This document shows positions 54,009-64,000 of a stretch of 64,000 bases of DNA, in pieces. A program made the position numbers and the translations under genes. Location of the stretch: NCBI GenBank assembly GCA_021495925.1, contig JAKEKT010000003.1, positions 731,877 through 795,876 of the forward strand. The letters run 5' to 3'. Below the pieces are notes generated by a model. The model made no database searches. It was not told where the DNA came from and saw only the letters and a list, made by a program, of their open reading frames with translations. The stretch's first letter is position 1. The number at the start of each line of letters is the position of its first letter. The DNA comes from Diplodia intermedia (taxonomy: Eukaryota > Ascomycota > Dothideomycetes > Botryosphaeriales > Botryosphaeriaceae).

Positions 54009-56190
54009 TCACTCCACAGGAGCGGCCTGGATATTTTGAATCTCCGCCTTGGCCTCCTCCCACGAGGCCTGGTTTCTCTTTGCCCACTCGATGTGGCACT
54101 TAGCGAAGGCGATCTGAAAGCTGTTAGCATTGCGTAAAGCGCATCTGCGAGGAAGGATCCCACCATATAACGCCTTAGGTCCTCTTCCTTCTCAGACTGG
54201 AATCTCTTGAGATCCCTCAGCACGCCTACGCTGGCATCTTTGACATCCTTCTCCGCTACTTCCAACGCTTGTTCAAGCTACGGGAGGGTTAGCGGAAAGC
54301 TAGAAAGGACTTGAATCACTGTTGTCACCTGAGTAATGCTCTCCCTCGTCTTGCCAATCTGGTCCCTACGTGTCCTCTCCGGATCAACGTCCACGATTCC
54401 GTGGAAAGCATGGCTGACCCGGCCGAAAATCTTCGACGTTACAAAGTTTCCGCTTGCCGTCTTCTTGTGCACCGGAGAAGATGGCTCAGACCGATGGGGC
54501 TGGCCTTGTGCCGCTGAAGGGGGCGAGTGTGATTCGCCATGAGTAGGCGGGAAGTCCGAGTCAATCGATGCTGCGTCTTCTTCGGGCCGTGGGGGATCGC
54601 TGTTGCTACGCTGGGATGCAGTAGAGTTGGATCTCCTCGGCGGGGCCCCCCCGCTCTGGTTGAGGTACTGTTCTATCCTTTTAGCTTCAGCCTCGCTCTG
54701 CTCCAATGACTGAAGCAGATGCCTCTTCCTGTCCAATTCCTCCTTGGTCATCTCCTCCTGCACGCGCTTAAGAATGCGGTATCTAAGTACGTCCCGGACA
54801 ATTCCGGCAAACTGAGCGCTCTCCCTCATGGGCTCCGCAAAGCCTGCACTCAGCGCCGACGACAGTTCGCCGGTCTGGATATAAGTCGAGTCGACAGCCT
54901 GACCCATCTTCTCGATGGCCTGCGACAGCGTACGCGACTGTTCGTTCAACGCGAAAGCGTTGTATCGCGCTCCTAATTCCGCCATGTCGCTTCCCCATGA
55001 GTTGAGATGGGCGAGTGCCCGGCGATTCACTTTCTCCATGCTCCCTTGTAGGAGCGCCTCCAATTCCTTAGAGGAAGCCTCGAAATTGACAAAGTAAGGG
55101 TCGAGCTCCTCCTCGGATAGGTTCTGCGACGTGGGAGGGAAGCGACCGAAAATCTGCACTCCCGGTATCGTGTGCGCCGCAGTAGAAGGCTGCGACTGGT
55201 GTAGGGGCGGCGAGTTGGGCGTTCCGGATGAGGCATTCCCACTTCCACTCCCGGTCGAGCTCGACCTGAGTTTCGCAGAAGCTGAGGGTATGGGAAGATA
55301 GTGGTGGCCTGGGGTTGGGTTTGCGGCGTCGAGCGGGGGTGCCTTGAGTTTGTTCGACGGGAGCGACGCTACCGGGTGGGAGTGGAGGACCTCACTCTGT
55401 CTGTAGTCAGCAGTAGCTCGCGAGGGACCGAGGCTCAACAAGTCCGCATACCCAGCTAACGTTGGGGTCCAGAAATCTCCACCAAACACCATCTTCACGG
55501 ACTTCCTGCATCCTCCTGCAGCGGTTAAGGAAGACAGCCAGCATACGCTTGCGCAGCTCTATGATCCCAACGTCCTCCTTTGCCTTCATCGGCTTCGCTA
55601 CATAGTCGGCGGTGGTGTGCTTTTCCGGAATCGGCGGGATAACAAGAGTTGGGTGTAGGTTGACGAGCACGTTGCGCAGGGACGCGAACTCAGAGTACCT
55701 CCGGCGGACCTCTAGATCCTACACACCTGAATTCAGTACCACGAAAGTATGCGCGACGACGGGCGCACCTACGCCGGTCCTAATGGCGTAGACAATGTAT
55801 TTGCCCCCGCCTTCCGCACTCTTGCCGGCATCGGTGATGAGAATAGGCAGCTGCGGGTTCTCGTAGAGGATCTGTTCAATGCGGCTGTCGTAGCCACCCT
55901 TCTTGGGCTCGATGCGCTGGGGCTCTTGGGGCTCGTCGTCGTACTCAACGTCGCTGAGGTCTCTACGGTGCGTAATGTATTCTGGCGAGCCAAAGGGCGG
56001 GGACGACGCCTCCGACGGCGGGGTCATCGGCCGAACTAGAGCAGCGTGTTAGATTAACAAGGAGCAGGCATGGCTGGGGCAACGGAGCTGGCGTACATCC
56101 GCCGGGAGAGCCGAAATGGCCGACCTGCGAGGGCGAGGCATCATGGCGCTCAAATGAGCCGTACGGGTTGTTATCCTCGTCGTCCCACAT
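54009..56190 (-). CDS. snx41: Sorting nexin Snx41-like (PX-BAR)
   Basis: Six exons: 56190-56097, 56035-55773, 55718-55452, 55396-54329, 54277-54164, 54113-54009; 636 residues. The N-terminus MWDDEDNNPYGSF matches fungal Snx41. The PX domain runs from YENPQLPILITDAGK across GKYIVYAIRTG|DLEVRRRYSEFASLRNVLVNLHPTLVIPPIPEK, with RRYSEF and the Pro-rich loop for phosphoinositide binding. A BAR-like helical region (SKELEALLQGSMEKVNRRALAHLNSWGSDM...) follows. It is interrupted by a Ser/Pro-rich segment, as in Snx41, and ends in charged helices (VAEKDVKDASVGVLRDLKRFQ). It probably acts with Snx4 in endosome-to-Golgi retrieval and in selective autophagy. Atg20 is the closest alternative. Confidence 0.9.
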
Positions 56191-57641
56191 GGCGAATCGC
56201 TGCGCGGGGCTGGGCGGGCGGAAAAGCTGGAGGGACTTCTGGCGCAGTAGATCGCGACGGTCGGGCAGGCGCGTGGGCGCGGTGGAAGCGGGTTGTGGAG
56301 AGAGTGCGCGATCTGCAGAGCTGCGAGGTTGAGCGAGAGCCTTGGGAATGGGGCTGGAAGCGAGAGGTGACGTCTGTGTCTGTTTGGGTACCAGCTCGCC
56401 AGCTCGCTCTAGCGCTGTCCGTCGTCCATCCGCAACCCGAGACGTGCCTGCCTATCTCCGCTACCATGGAACAGCCATGCCATTTTATTGAGCGCATTCA
56501 AAACATGTCGGCGTCAACTCCTCCAAACGTCTGATTCAGCTCCATCAATGTTTGCCGCTTTCCAAATGCTTCGTCTTGGTACCCGCGCCAGAAGCTTTGA
56601 CACCTCATTGCATGGTAGGTGCTTTCGTGATGCTCCAGCCCCAGGTTGTTGGCGCTGAATCACGACTTGACCATAGAAGTCCACTATGCAAGCCAAATTC
56701 TTGAGCCTTACCATAGTGCCTTTTGACACTATGATGTGATTGAAAGCTGGACTAGCTGCGCGAGTCGCGTGAATGTTCTCACCATGTCCAAGCCGCCATA
56801 ATGATTTCATGATTTCTATTTGAAGGCTCGATCAAGCGGTACCAAAGCAGGAAACGTTCTCAATCCAGCACAAGGCGAGTCTAGTGCGCCGGACTATCAA
56901 GCCGCGGGTAGGAAACGTTTAATGCTTCTGCGCAGTTGAACTAGGTCCATGGACCAAGGTACAACTGCTATGGCATCGCTATGATAATCATATACAGTTC
57001 GAGCTCTTGCCATCAGCGCTGGTCCGGTGACTGCATGTTTCACGGCTATTGGAGCCTCGGATGTCTATTGAAACGCAGAAATACCCTGAAAATGGAGTCA
57101 GATAACATGGTCAACACACGCCGATTCAATGTAGAACGCTTAAGCCGCTTTTCAGTTTGCATCGACAAGAAAAAAAATAAGGTATTGATTGCTCATAAGG
57201 AGCAGAAGTTCGTGTAATCAAGGCGCCGATTTGTGGGCAAACGGCCGGAACGCTGGGCTCATCGATAGGCATTCTGCTGCGCAATCAAACGGTGGAGACG
57301 TGCAAAACAGCTGGAGCATGCGGCGAAGATGCAGATACTGGGTCTTGCTTGTCTGCAACCCTGATCCCGCAATATTTGCCAACACTGGAGGTTCGATGTG
57401 GCGAAACCGCACATTGATTCAAGGCCGGGGACATGGATAGGATTCGTAACCGTGAATGAGAATCCATTGGTATGCTATGCCATGTTGGGTCAGCAGACAA
57501 AGCAAACGCCTAGTTTTTTCCCAAGCCGCTCGAGGTTCAAACGTGCAATGATGTACACGAAGCCTCTTACAGCCATCGTCCCGCCATGACCGTGATGCAA
57601 ATAATCCGTTTTCGCCCACGACCCCGTCAACCGCGATCCGC
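56191..57641. other. Intergenic: snx41 promoter and eS24 3' flank
   Basis: No gene is supported in these 1.45 kb. The left ~300 bp are GC-rich promoter sequence for snx41. The part from 56.5 to 57.5 kb is more AT-rich with only short frames. Confidence 0.45.
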
Positions 57642-58191
57642 TTATTTCTTGTCCTTCTTGCCACCCTTGCTCTTGGCGGTACCCCGGAACTCCTTGGACC
57701 TGTTCTTGCGCTGCTTGCCTGTACGCCGAGATCCGTCAGCATGTGTCCTTCCGCGACCTGGCCGGAACGGCGCTGGGCGCACGCCCGCCGAAACCGATTG
57801 TACGTACGCTGCTGCCTGCTGGCCTTCTCGATCTTGTTGGCCATGCCGACGCGGACCAGCCTGTAGTGGGGCTCGAACTTCTTCATGGACTCGTTGGAGT
57901 CGTAGATGAGAGCGAAGCCGGTGCTCTTGCCACCACCGTACTGGGTCCTGAAGCCGAAGCAGTTGACCTGGTCCTTGCTGGCCTTGTACAGCTGGGCAAG
58001 CTTCTCGCGGAGCTCATCCTTGGAGACGTTGGGGCGGTTGGGGTGGAGGACATCCCTGGAGGACGCTGTTAGACGTGCTGTGGCGCGTTCGGTCGGTGTG
58101 CATCGGCAACTTACACAACCATCTGCTTGCGGCCGAGGAGAGGGTTGCGGATGAACTTGCGCGTGCGCAGAGTAACTTGCGAGTCGGACAT
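57642..58191 (-). CDS. rps24: 40S ribosomal protein eS24
   Basis: Three exons, 58191-58115, 58055-57808 and 57718-57642, give 133 residues, the expected eS24 length. The sequence reads MSDSQVTLRTRKFIRNPLLGRKQMVV|DVLHPNRPNVSKDEL...YKASKDQVNCFGFRTQYGGGKSTGFALIYDS...RLVRVGMANKIEKASRQQ|RKQRKNRSKEFRG, ending in a Lys-rich tail. All splice sites restore the conserved frame. It is a structural component of the small ribosomal subunit, needed for 18S rRNA maturation. Its 366 bp upstream region is shared with the divergent lysine methyltransferase gene. Confidence 0.97.
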
Positions 58192-58557
58192 CTTGACGAA
58201 AGGATCGAGGGGACCGGGACGGGCTGTGCGGAGAGTCAGACCGGCGCTGGAAATGCGCGACGCGGGGAAAAGTGCAGGAGCAGGTGGTGCAAGGCGACGT
58301 ACTGAGAGGGGCTCAAAGGTCCTGCGGCGAGATCCTGGGGATGTGTGTGGGTTGTCGCAGCAAGTTGCCGGTCGTCGTCGGTGATGCGAAGATTCGCAAA
58401 AGATCAAAACTGTGCATCGTCGTGTGCGGTGTCGCGCCAAGACTCGCTAAACGCTAGGTGGCTCCCGCCGCCGCACCGCGCGAACTTCAACATTCGCACT
58501 GCTGCTGCGGTGGCCTGCCTCACACGCACGCTCACCCGGTCCGGCACAGTCGCCGCT
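58192..58557. promoter_or_regulatory. Bidirectional promoter, rps24 / efm3
   Basis: This 366 bp region lies between divergent start codons of two translation-related genes. It holds no credible ORF. I cannot assign ribosomal-protein-specific elements with confidence. Confidence 0.6.
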
Positions 58558-60140
58558 ATGCAAGTCTCGTCAGGTGAGATGCAGGCCTTGGACGTCTTTC
58601 GCGCGCAATATTTCCAGCTTCTCGACCCGGCTCAATTGCGCTGGCCCGAGGCGCAGCTCCTAAAGAGGCCCGACGTCCAGGCATGGCTCTTCGCCAAAAT
58701 GTTCGACAGAGACTCTATTCAGTACCCGCCGCCGGAAAGGTTCCAGATGCGCGTACTCAAGCGGCTCGTTTCTGCCATTGAGAAAGCTATCGACAATCCT
58801 GAAGAGGATGTATGCAAGCCCAATTTTCCCCTTTCCGCAATGTCCAACATCCAGTTCCCCTTATCTTTCATCTTTCCTTTTTTTTTCTGCCTCCGTGCTG
58901 CGCGCCACAAAGCGAAGTGCACTGGCGAGCAATAATACCCCTTTCTATTCTACTTCCTCAACAACAATCATCCCATCGGACCAGCACAATGGTTCCGAGC
59001 AACCGCGCGCGCTCACGGATACCATGGTGCCGTACGACACTGGGCCGATGCACATGCGGATACCAGCGGACAGCTGTTGCGCCCAGCTCGTTCCCAACGC
59101 ATCTCACTTCGCGATGCGCCAGAATTGCAGTAGACACTTGTTATCCGTAGATCGTTCCCGGATGTTTCGTACGTACTAATTCATGTGCTTTACCGGCCGT
59201 GCAGGAATTATCAGACGATCTCATGTCTTCTGTATCTCTTCTCCTTGGCTCCAACCTTCCGTCTGAATTCGAATCCGCCCAGAAAAAGTCGTACGTGACT
59301 TACAGCTTTGGCAATGATCGTGCAGTCACCCTTCTTGAGTCTCGCGCTGTCATCTCTTCTTCCGGAACCACTGGACTTCGCACGTGGGAGGCTGCGTTGC
59401 ACCTAGGCGCCTATCTGGCCAGTGAGGGCGGCCGCCAGTGGGTCCGAGGTAAGAGGGTGCTCGAACTAGGAGCTGGTACCGGTCTGCTTTCCATACTGTG
59501 CACGAAGCACCTGCAAGCCACGAAGGCCACGGCAACCGACGGAGACGAGGGTGTCGTCGACAGCATCAAAACGAACCTGTTCCTCAATGGGCTTGATGCC
59601 CCGGGGGGCACGGACTCCATAGTGCTGAGATGGGGTTGGAGCTGGGCACTCGAAGAGAGCCTCTACTACGAGGGCTCGAAAGATCAATATGACGTTGTTC
59701 TCGGGGCAGACGTCGTAAGCCGGAACCAGAGAATGCACGATTGTGAGAGCACATTACTAACTTCCGGCACATGCAGACCTACGACAGATCCGTCATCCCG
59801 GTTCTGGTGTCCACACTTGCTGACCTGTTGCAGCACCAGCCATCGCTGCAGATTCTGATCGCTGCCACGATTCGCAACGAGCAGACGTTTGAGGCATTTG
59901 ATGTGGCTTGTCGTACGTCCTCCTTGCACCAGCCACCCAAGGCAAACCGCATTGGCTCCACCCCCGGATGATTAGCTTATGATGACGGTTTCAGGGCGGA
60001 ACAAGTTGAGCGTTAGGGACATCGACTTTGCACCGCCACGCGCTGACGACCAGACTGGGCCGTTCTACCCTACGTCCACCCCTATCCGGATCGTCCAGGT
60101 GTCCAAAACTGGGGATTCCCGGCCGTCCGCCGTCCAATGA
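58558..60140 (+). CDS. efm3: eEF2 protein-lysine methyltransferase (Efm3/FAM86 type)
   Basis: Four exons, 58558-58809, 59205-59714, 59777-59912 and 59995-60140, give 347 residues. The N-terminal FAM86 helical region includes RAQYFQLLDPAQLRWPEAQLL. The methyltransferase domain has TGLRTWEAALHLGAYL, SAM motif I VLELGAGTGLLSILC, TDGDEGVVDSIKTNLFLN (post I), LRWGW, and VVLGADV|TYDRSVIPVLVSTL (the acidic motif used for the lysine substrate). It ends DIDFAPPRADDQTGPFYPTSTPIRIVQVS. Yeast Efm3 trimethylates Lys509 of elongation factor 2. The first intron is 395 nt, much longer than any other in the window; an overlooked small exon inside it is possible. Confidence 0.92.
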
Positions 60141-61909
60141 CGCCCACAATGCGTTGGAGGCGGTGGTAGCCTTTGAGCGTCGTCATTGAGTCCTGGCGGG
60201 CTGCGGAAGCGGGTCCGAGCATGCGTCTAGAAGGCGGGCCTGGCGGGAAAAATAGCAGCAGAAGCCGTAGGGCGATGTCACGGGCCAATGTGCTCAGATT
60301 TTGGCGCTGACGACTTTATCGTGGGGCCGACGCTGTGTGCCCACGTAATGAGCGTTGCCGTGAGCTGTGGTGACCGTTCTCGAACAACAGCCCGGCGTAG
60401 GAGGCTTCACCGGGACGTGTCTGGAGGAGTCATCCGCACGTGTCGGTTCGTTCGACCCACGGCGTCTGAAAATTCGAATCGGGCCGCTCTCGCAAGCAGG
60501 TGCCGGGGGCGCATGAGAGCTCTGCCGCTGCAGGCAACAGAATTCCTGTTCCCGGGACACCACGGTTCTCAGAACGTTGTTCCTGGAACACACACCCCGC
60601 AGCAACCGGTCAACTCTGCAGACCCCTCCATCCCTGACATAAGTGAAACTCCAGATCGAGCCTCTCTTCACAGGCGTACCCACAGCGGCGCCCGCGCAGG
60701 ACGCCCGCTCGAGCGGAAGCCGCTGGACGGAGTACGAGGAACCGGCTTGCGGGCTCGCACGGTCGGCTAAACTGCCTGTTCGCGCGCGCGACGTTGCGGA
60801 AGTTCTAGAGCGCGCGCATCGGTGGGTCGGAGCCGGAGTGCGGTGCACGCACACGCGGTGGGATCACAGCACTCGAGGTGGTGTCCTATCATGTGGGCGG
60901 ATGCAGACGGCGCATGTTCTCCCGGAGCGGCGTGGAGAGGGCGGCGGCGACGATCCGAGTGGGTGTTCAGGGCCTAGGCAAGCGTGATTCGCGGCATGCG
61001 CGTCTGAAGCAGCCCACTGGACCACGGGGCAAGGGGGGCGGCAGCGGGACGGGATGCCCGCCATGCATCGCTGGCAGCCTGTCTGGGACTCCGAGCGCTG
61101 ACAGGCTGGCATGGTCCGGTGAAAGAGGTTTTGGCCTGCGCTGTGGAGAATCCGCTCTAAGCGTGGGGTGACTGCTAGTGGATCTGTAGCGGGCGACTCG
61201 GCGGGATGATGTGCTCGGTGAGGAATATCGCTCTCGACCTTTGTCCAGCGCCGGTCCGCGCGTTGACCGGTTACAGCGCCGAGTATATGAGAAGCGCCCC
61301 CCTCGCGCCATCACGACTCCAAGGTACAGCAAGCACTCAGCTCCCAGCCCTCAGCCACCGCCTCGCCTCCAGCCCTGCACCTGCACCTAGCACCGTGCTG
61401 GCCGTCTCACTTCGCGCCGCAATCGCACGCCGCACTACCCGCTTCTAGCCGCGCGCACAGAGCTGCCCCTCGGTGGAGCCTCCTAGCGACCGCCGCGCTC
61501 AGCCCGGATCGACACGCATCGCAGCGCCGTGGTACCGCGTACATCGCCGTGATAGCAAGCAGTGAGCCTCCCGCCGAGAGCAGCAATGCGGCGCCGGCTG
61601 CCGCCATGGCCGCGGTGGCCGGCAGCCGCGCTGGTGCCCGCGCAATAAGACTGACATTGGCCGCAGGCGTCCGTCCCTGGCTCCGGCTAGCGTCATTGCG
61701 CTCGCATCCGCGATAAGCAAACAAAGCCGCCCAAAGATATCCCTATCTCTGGCCCGCCTCTATCTTTGTGTCACTGCCCGACGCCCAGCCGTCAAGAGCA
61801 CTGCGTGTTCTACTTTTTGTAACAGCGGTGCACGCGACACCTAGCTGCTCGACCAATACGACCGGCCCTGCAAGAGTCCTGAGCCATAAGCACACCACAC
61901 ACCGCCCAC
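60141..61909. other. Intergenic region and probable promoter/leader of the Ecl1-like gene
   Basis: No gene is supported in these 1.8 kb; several GC-rich chance frames overlap. A TATA-like GTATATGA at 61283-61290, followed by C-rich sequence with little G, suggests a transcription start near 61.32 kb and a leader of several hundred bases. Confidence 0.45.
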
Positions 61910-62961
61910 ATGGCGACCCAACACGCGCAACATCGCAATCCCTCGCACTCTAAAAGGGCCTCGCAGTCCCACCCGCGCGTCTCGAGACCTGGCCTGCTCA
62001 AGCGTCACAGCAAGTCGCAGACCAAAGTCCCCCAGGTCGCCCAGCGCAAGGACGAAGAGCCCGAGGACGACCCCATGGCCGCCAGCTTCTTGAACTTCTG
62101 GTAAGCCTACCGTTCCCGTCCCGCCCTTGGCGCCCTGACGCAATGCTGACTCGCTTCTGCTGTAGCACTGTGTGCGAGAAGCAGATCATTGTCCCGAACA
62201 ACTCGATACTGTACTGCTCCGAGAGGTTAGTCTCGTCCTTGATCTACCCTTAGCCGTGCCTCACTCTAACACTGTATAGCTGCCGCAAGAAGGACAACAC
62301 CAAGGCCATTACCTTTGAGCCTTCGCCGCCTCCGACACCCTACTCGCTCTACTCCTCCGAGGATCTCTCCCCTTCCCGCGCCATTGTCCCTCCTCGCTCC
62401 CCTACTGCCATTCCTTCAAAACGTCTCTCGTACGGCTACTCCGATGTCTCGGACGACGATCTCCCCGAGTGGGCCCAGGAGAAGGAGTCGGAAGCAACCC
62501 GTTACCTGAGGATATTCTCGTCAACAGACATGGCGGCCCAGAGGTCCAAGAGGTCTTCGACCTCGACAGTAGCGTCGACAACAAGTACAGCACCGTCGTT
62601 GTCGCATACGCCGACTAGCTCCACCAGCGTGTCGATCCCCTACACGCCCGCAAGCCGGCCTCTGCCAAGACGGAACCCTCACGGGTCCTCTTACGGCACC
62701 CGTTCCATCGACCTTGTCAACCCCTTTTCGGCAGCCTACCCTACGACGGCCCCTTCAAGTCTGACTCAATGGTCGGTCAAGAGCGGGCCCAGTTGCAAGA
62801 TGTCGACCGGGCTCGCCGAGGGTGAGATGGAGCTGTTTCAGAAGCAGATCCCCAACGCGACGTCGCCGAGTCAGGGCAGCCTGAAACAATTGTTTGCCTT
62901 CAGTGCTATGCAAGCTCCGCCCAGTAGCACGGCATCAACAATGCGACCCACCTATTCGTGA
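61910..62961 (+). CDS. Ecl1-family zinc-binding (life-span regulatory) protein
   Basis: Three exons, 61910-62100, 62166-62225 and 62280-62961, give 310 residues. The 60 nt middle exon encodes most of the zinc site. Across the junctions the protein reads SFLNF|CTVCEKQIIVPNNSILYCSES|CRKKD, a CxxC...CxxxC arrangement that defines the Ecl1/2/3 family. The N-terminal 63 residues are basic. The ~230 residues after the zinc site are Ser/Thr/Pro-rich and probably disordered, with short clusters such as SYGYSDVSDDDLPEWAQEKE and SIDLVNPFSAAYP. In fission yeast, Ecl1-type proteins extend chronological life span and respond to nutrient stress. In filamentous fungi the role is little known. Confidence 0.85.
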
Positions 62962-64000
62962 TCTGCGTCGCGCAGGCCGTCGCTTAGTGTGATTGCGGCC
63001 TGCAGACGGGGAAGCGGATGAGGGTGGTCGAGTCATCGGCGTGGTAGCACAACTCGCTCCACTTTCATTTCCGGACTATTTTTTTTTACTCGTATCAAAA
63101 AGCGTGGGATTGTTTTTTAGATGGTCATATCAGCAGCGTCCAGCACATTTCAGGTGTTTGTTTTAATATAATCTCTGGTTCCAGCCTCGGTGGCTGTTGG
63201 CTCTCATCTCTCATGGTTTCATCTTAGACGGCGGGGGCGCAAGCAAGTAAGCAGGTTTGGGGCAACGCTGGCGTTTTTGGCCCGGCCCAGTTTGCTAGCA
63301 ACAAGGAAAACGAAAAAAACGGCTTTCCAACAATTACATACATAGTTCATAGTTTTAGATACCTCTCTCTCACTCCCTCAACCTTTTGCTTTTTCATAGG
63401 CGGGTTATCGGAGATGGCGCCCGCTACTTGGGCATAACGGAAACAAACACTTCACACCGTATCATCGGCAACCACTCTCAAAATCTCAATAATGCTACGA
63501 GTGTATCAGTGTCACCAGTACTATTCCTGTGCCTAGTAAGCCTTGCCCCCAGCCTTTTTGGAAAAAGGGCCGCTAGTCCGCCTTCCCATTTGATGACGAT
63601 GACCGGTGTAGGATTCCTGAGCTTCTAGAAGCTTGTTGGATGCCTAGGTATCACTATAGCCCTCCTCCATCAATCATCACAACAGCTGATGCTGGAAGAG
63701 GTAGTCACCAGGCTTCCCCTCTTTTTTTTCTCTCTCCTCGATTGACGACCACACATATTCACCGGTCACAGCGGGTATTTTTTTTTCTTCTCTATCACCA
63801 GACGACAACCGATCAATCACATATGTACCGGTATTATCGAGATAGCCGCAGGGACCGCAGGGACCGCCGCAGCAGCAGGAACCGCCGAAGCCGGGGGGAG
63901 GGGGTGTGGTGTGGACGGCGGCCGAGGAGCTCTGCGCGGCTTTGTACTTGTTGCTAATAGGGGAATAGAATGCGTCAGTTGTGCTCTGGGTGCATGGATG
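62962..64000. other. 3' flank of the Ecl1-like gene and right edge
   Basis: No gene could be firmly called here. T-rich runs (63079-63088, 63722-63730, 63778-63788) fit 3' UTR sequence. A minus-strand open frame entering from the right edge down to 63677 is described as a finding. Confidence 0.4.

Noticed and set aside
60294..60854. 186-codon minus-strand frame
   Set aside because: Arg/Ser/Thr-rich and overlapped by another frame on the plus strand; no domain.

Overview
The window is nuclear DNA of a filamentous ascomycete (Pezizomycotina, possibly Dothideomycetes). The evidence is GC-rich coding sequence, many short 45-120 nt introns with GT-AG ends and CTAAC/CTRAY-type branch sites, and Pezizomycotina-typical families such as HET-domain proteins, Ecl1-like zinc proteins, an Mdg1/Crp1-type CBM protein and Snx41. 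I could assemble 23 protein-coding genes, most spliced by hand so that reading frame is kept across every junction. No rRNA gene, tRNA gene, CRISPR array or intact transposon was seen.

Left third (1-31 kb): the 3' end of a HET-type gene cut by the left edge; a DHA1 (Qdr/Dtr1-like) MFS transporter; a TPMT-family methyltransferase; an Otu2-type deubiquitinase divergent from a short-chain reductase; a DUF1365 membrane protein divergent from the nucleolar DEAD-box helicase Has1; a TRP/Flc-type membrane protein; an atypical protein kinase; isocitrate lyase (glyoxylate cycle); a second MFS transporter; and an F-box protein.

Middle (31-44 kb): a complete HET-domain gene, a small orphan gene, an Mdg1/Crp1-type protein with an AMPK-type glycogen-binding module and internal repeats, then 3.6 kb without a recognisable gene.

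Right third (44-64 kb): a fatty aldehyde dehydrogenase (Hfd1 type), the bc1 assembly chaperone Cbp3, an FAD monooxygenase, a mitochondrial-type beta-ketoacyl-ACP synthase (Cem1), a nickel/cobalt transporter, sorting nexin Snx41, ribosomal protein eS24 divergent from an eEF2 lysine methyltransferase (Efm3 type), and an Ecl1-family zinc protein.

Most of this is conserved housekeeping sequence and I see no clear new multi-gene system. Two loose groupings stand out: a mitochondrial/respiratory neighbourhood (Hfd1, Cbp3, Cem1) and a translation pair (eS24/Efm3) sharing a 366 bp promoter. The best leads for novelty are the insert-rich kinase, the repeat-bearing CBM protein, micro-exons in the NiCoT and aldehyde dehydrogenase genes, the orphan gene at 35.3-36.1 kb, and a Cys-rich reading frame at the right edge.
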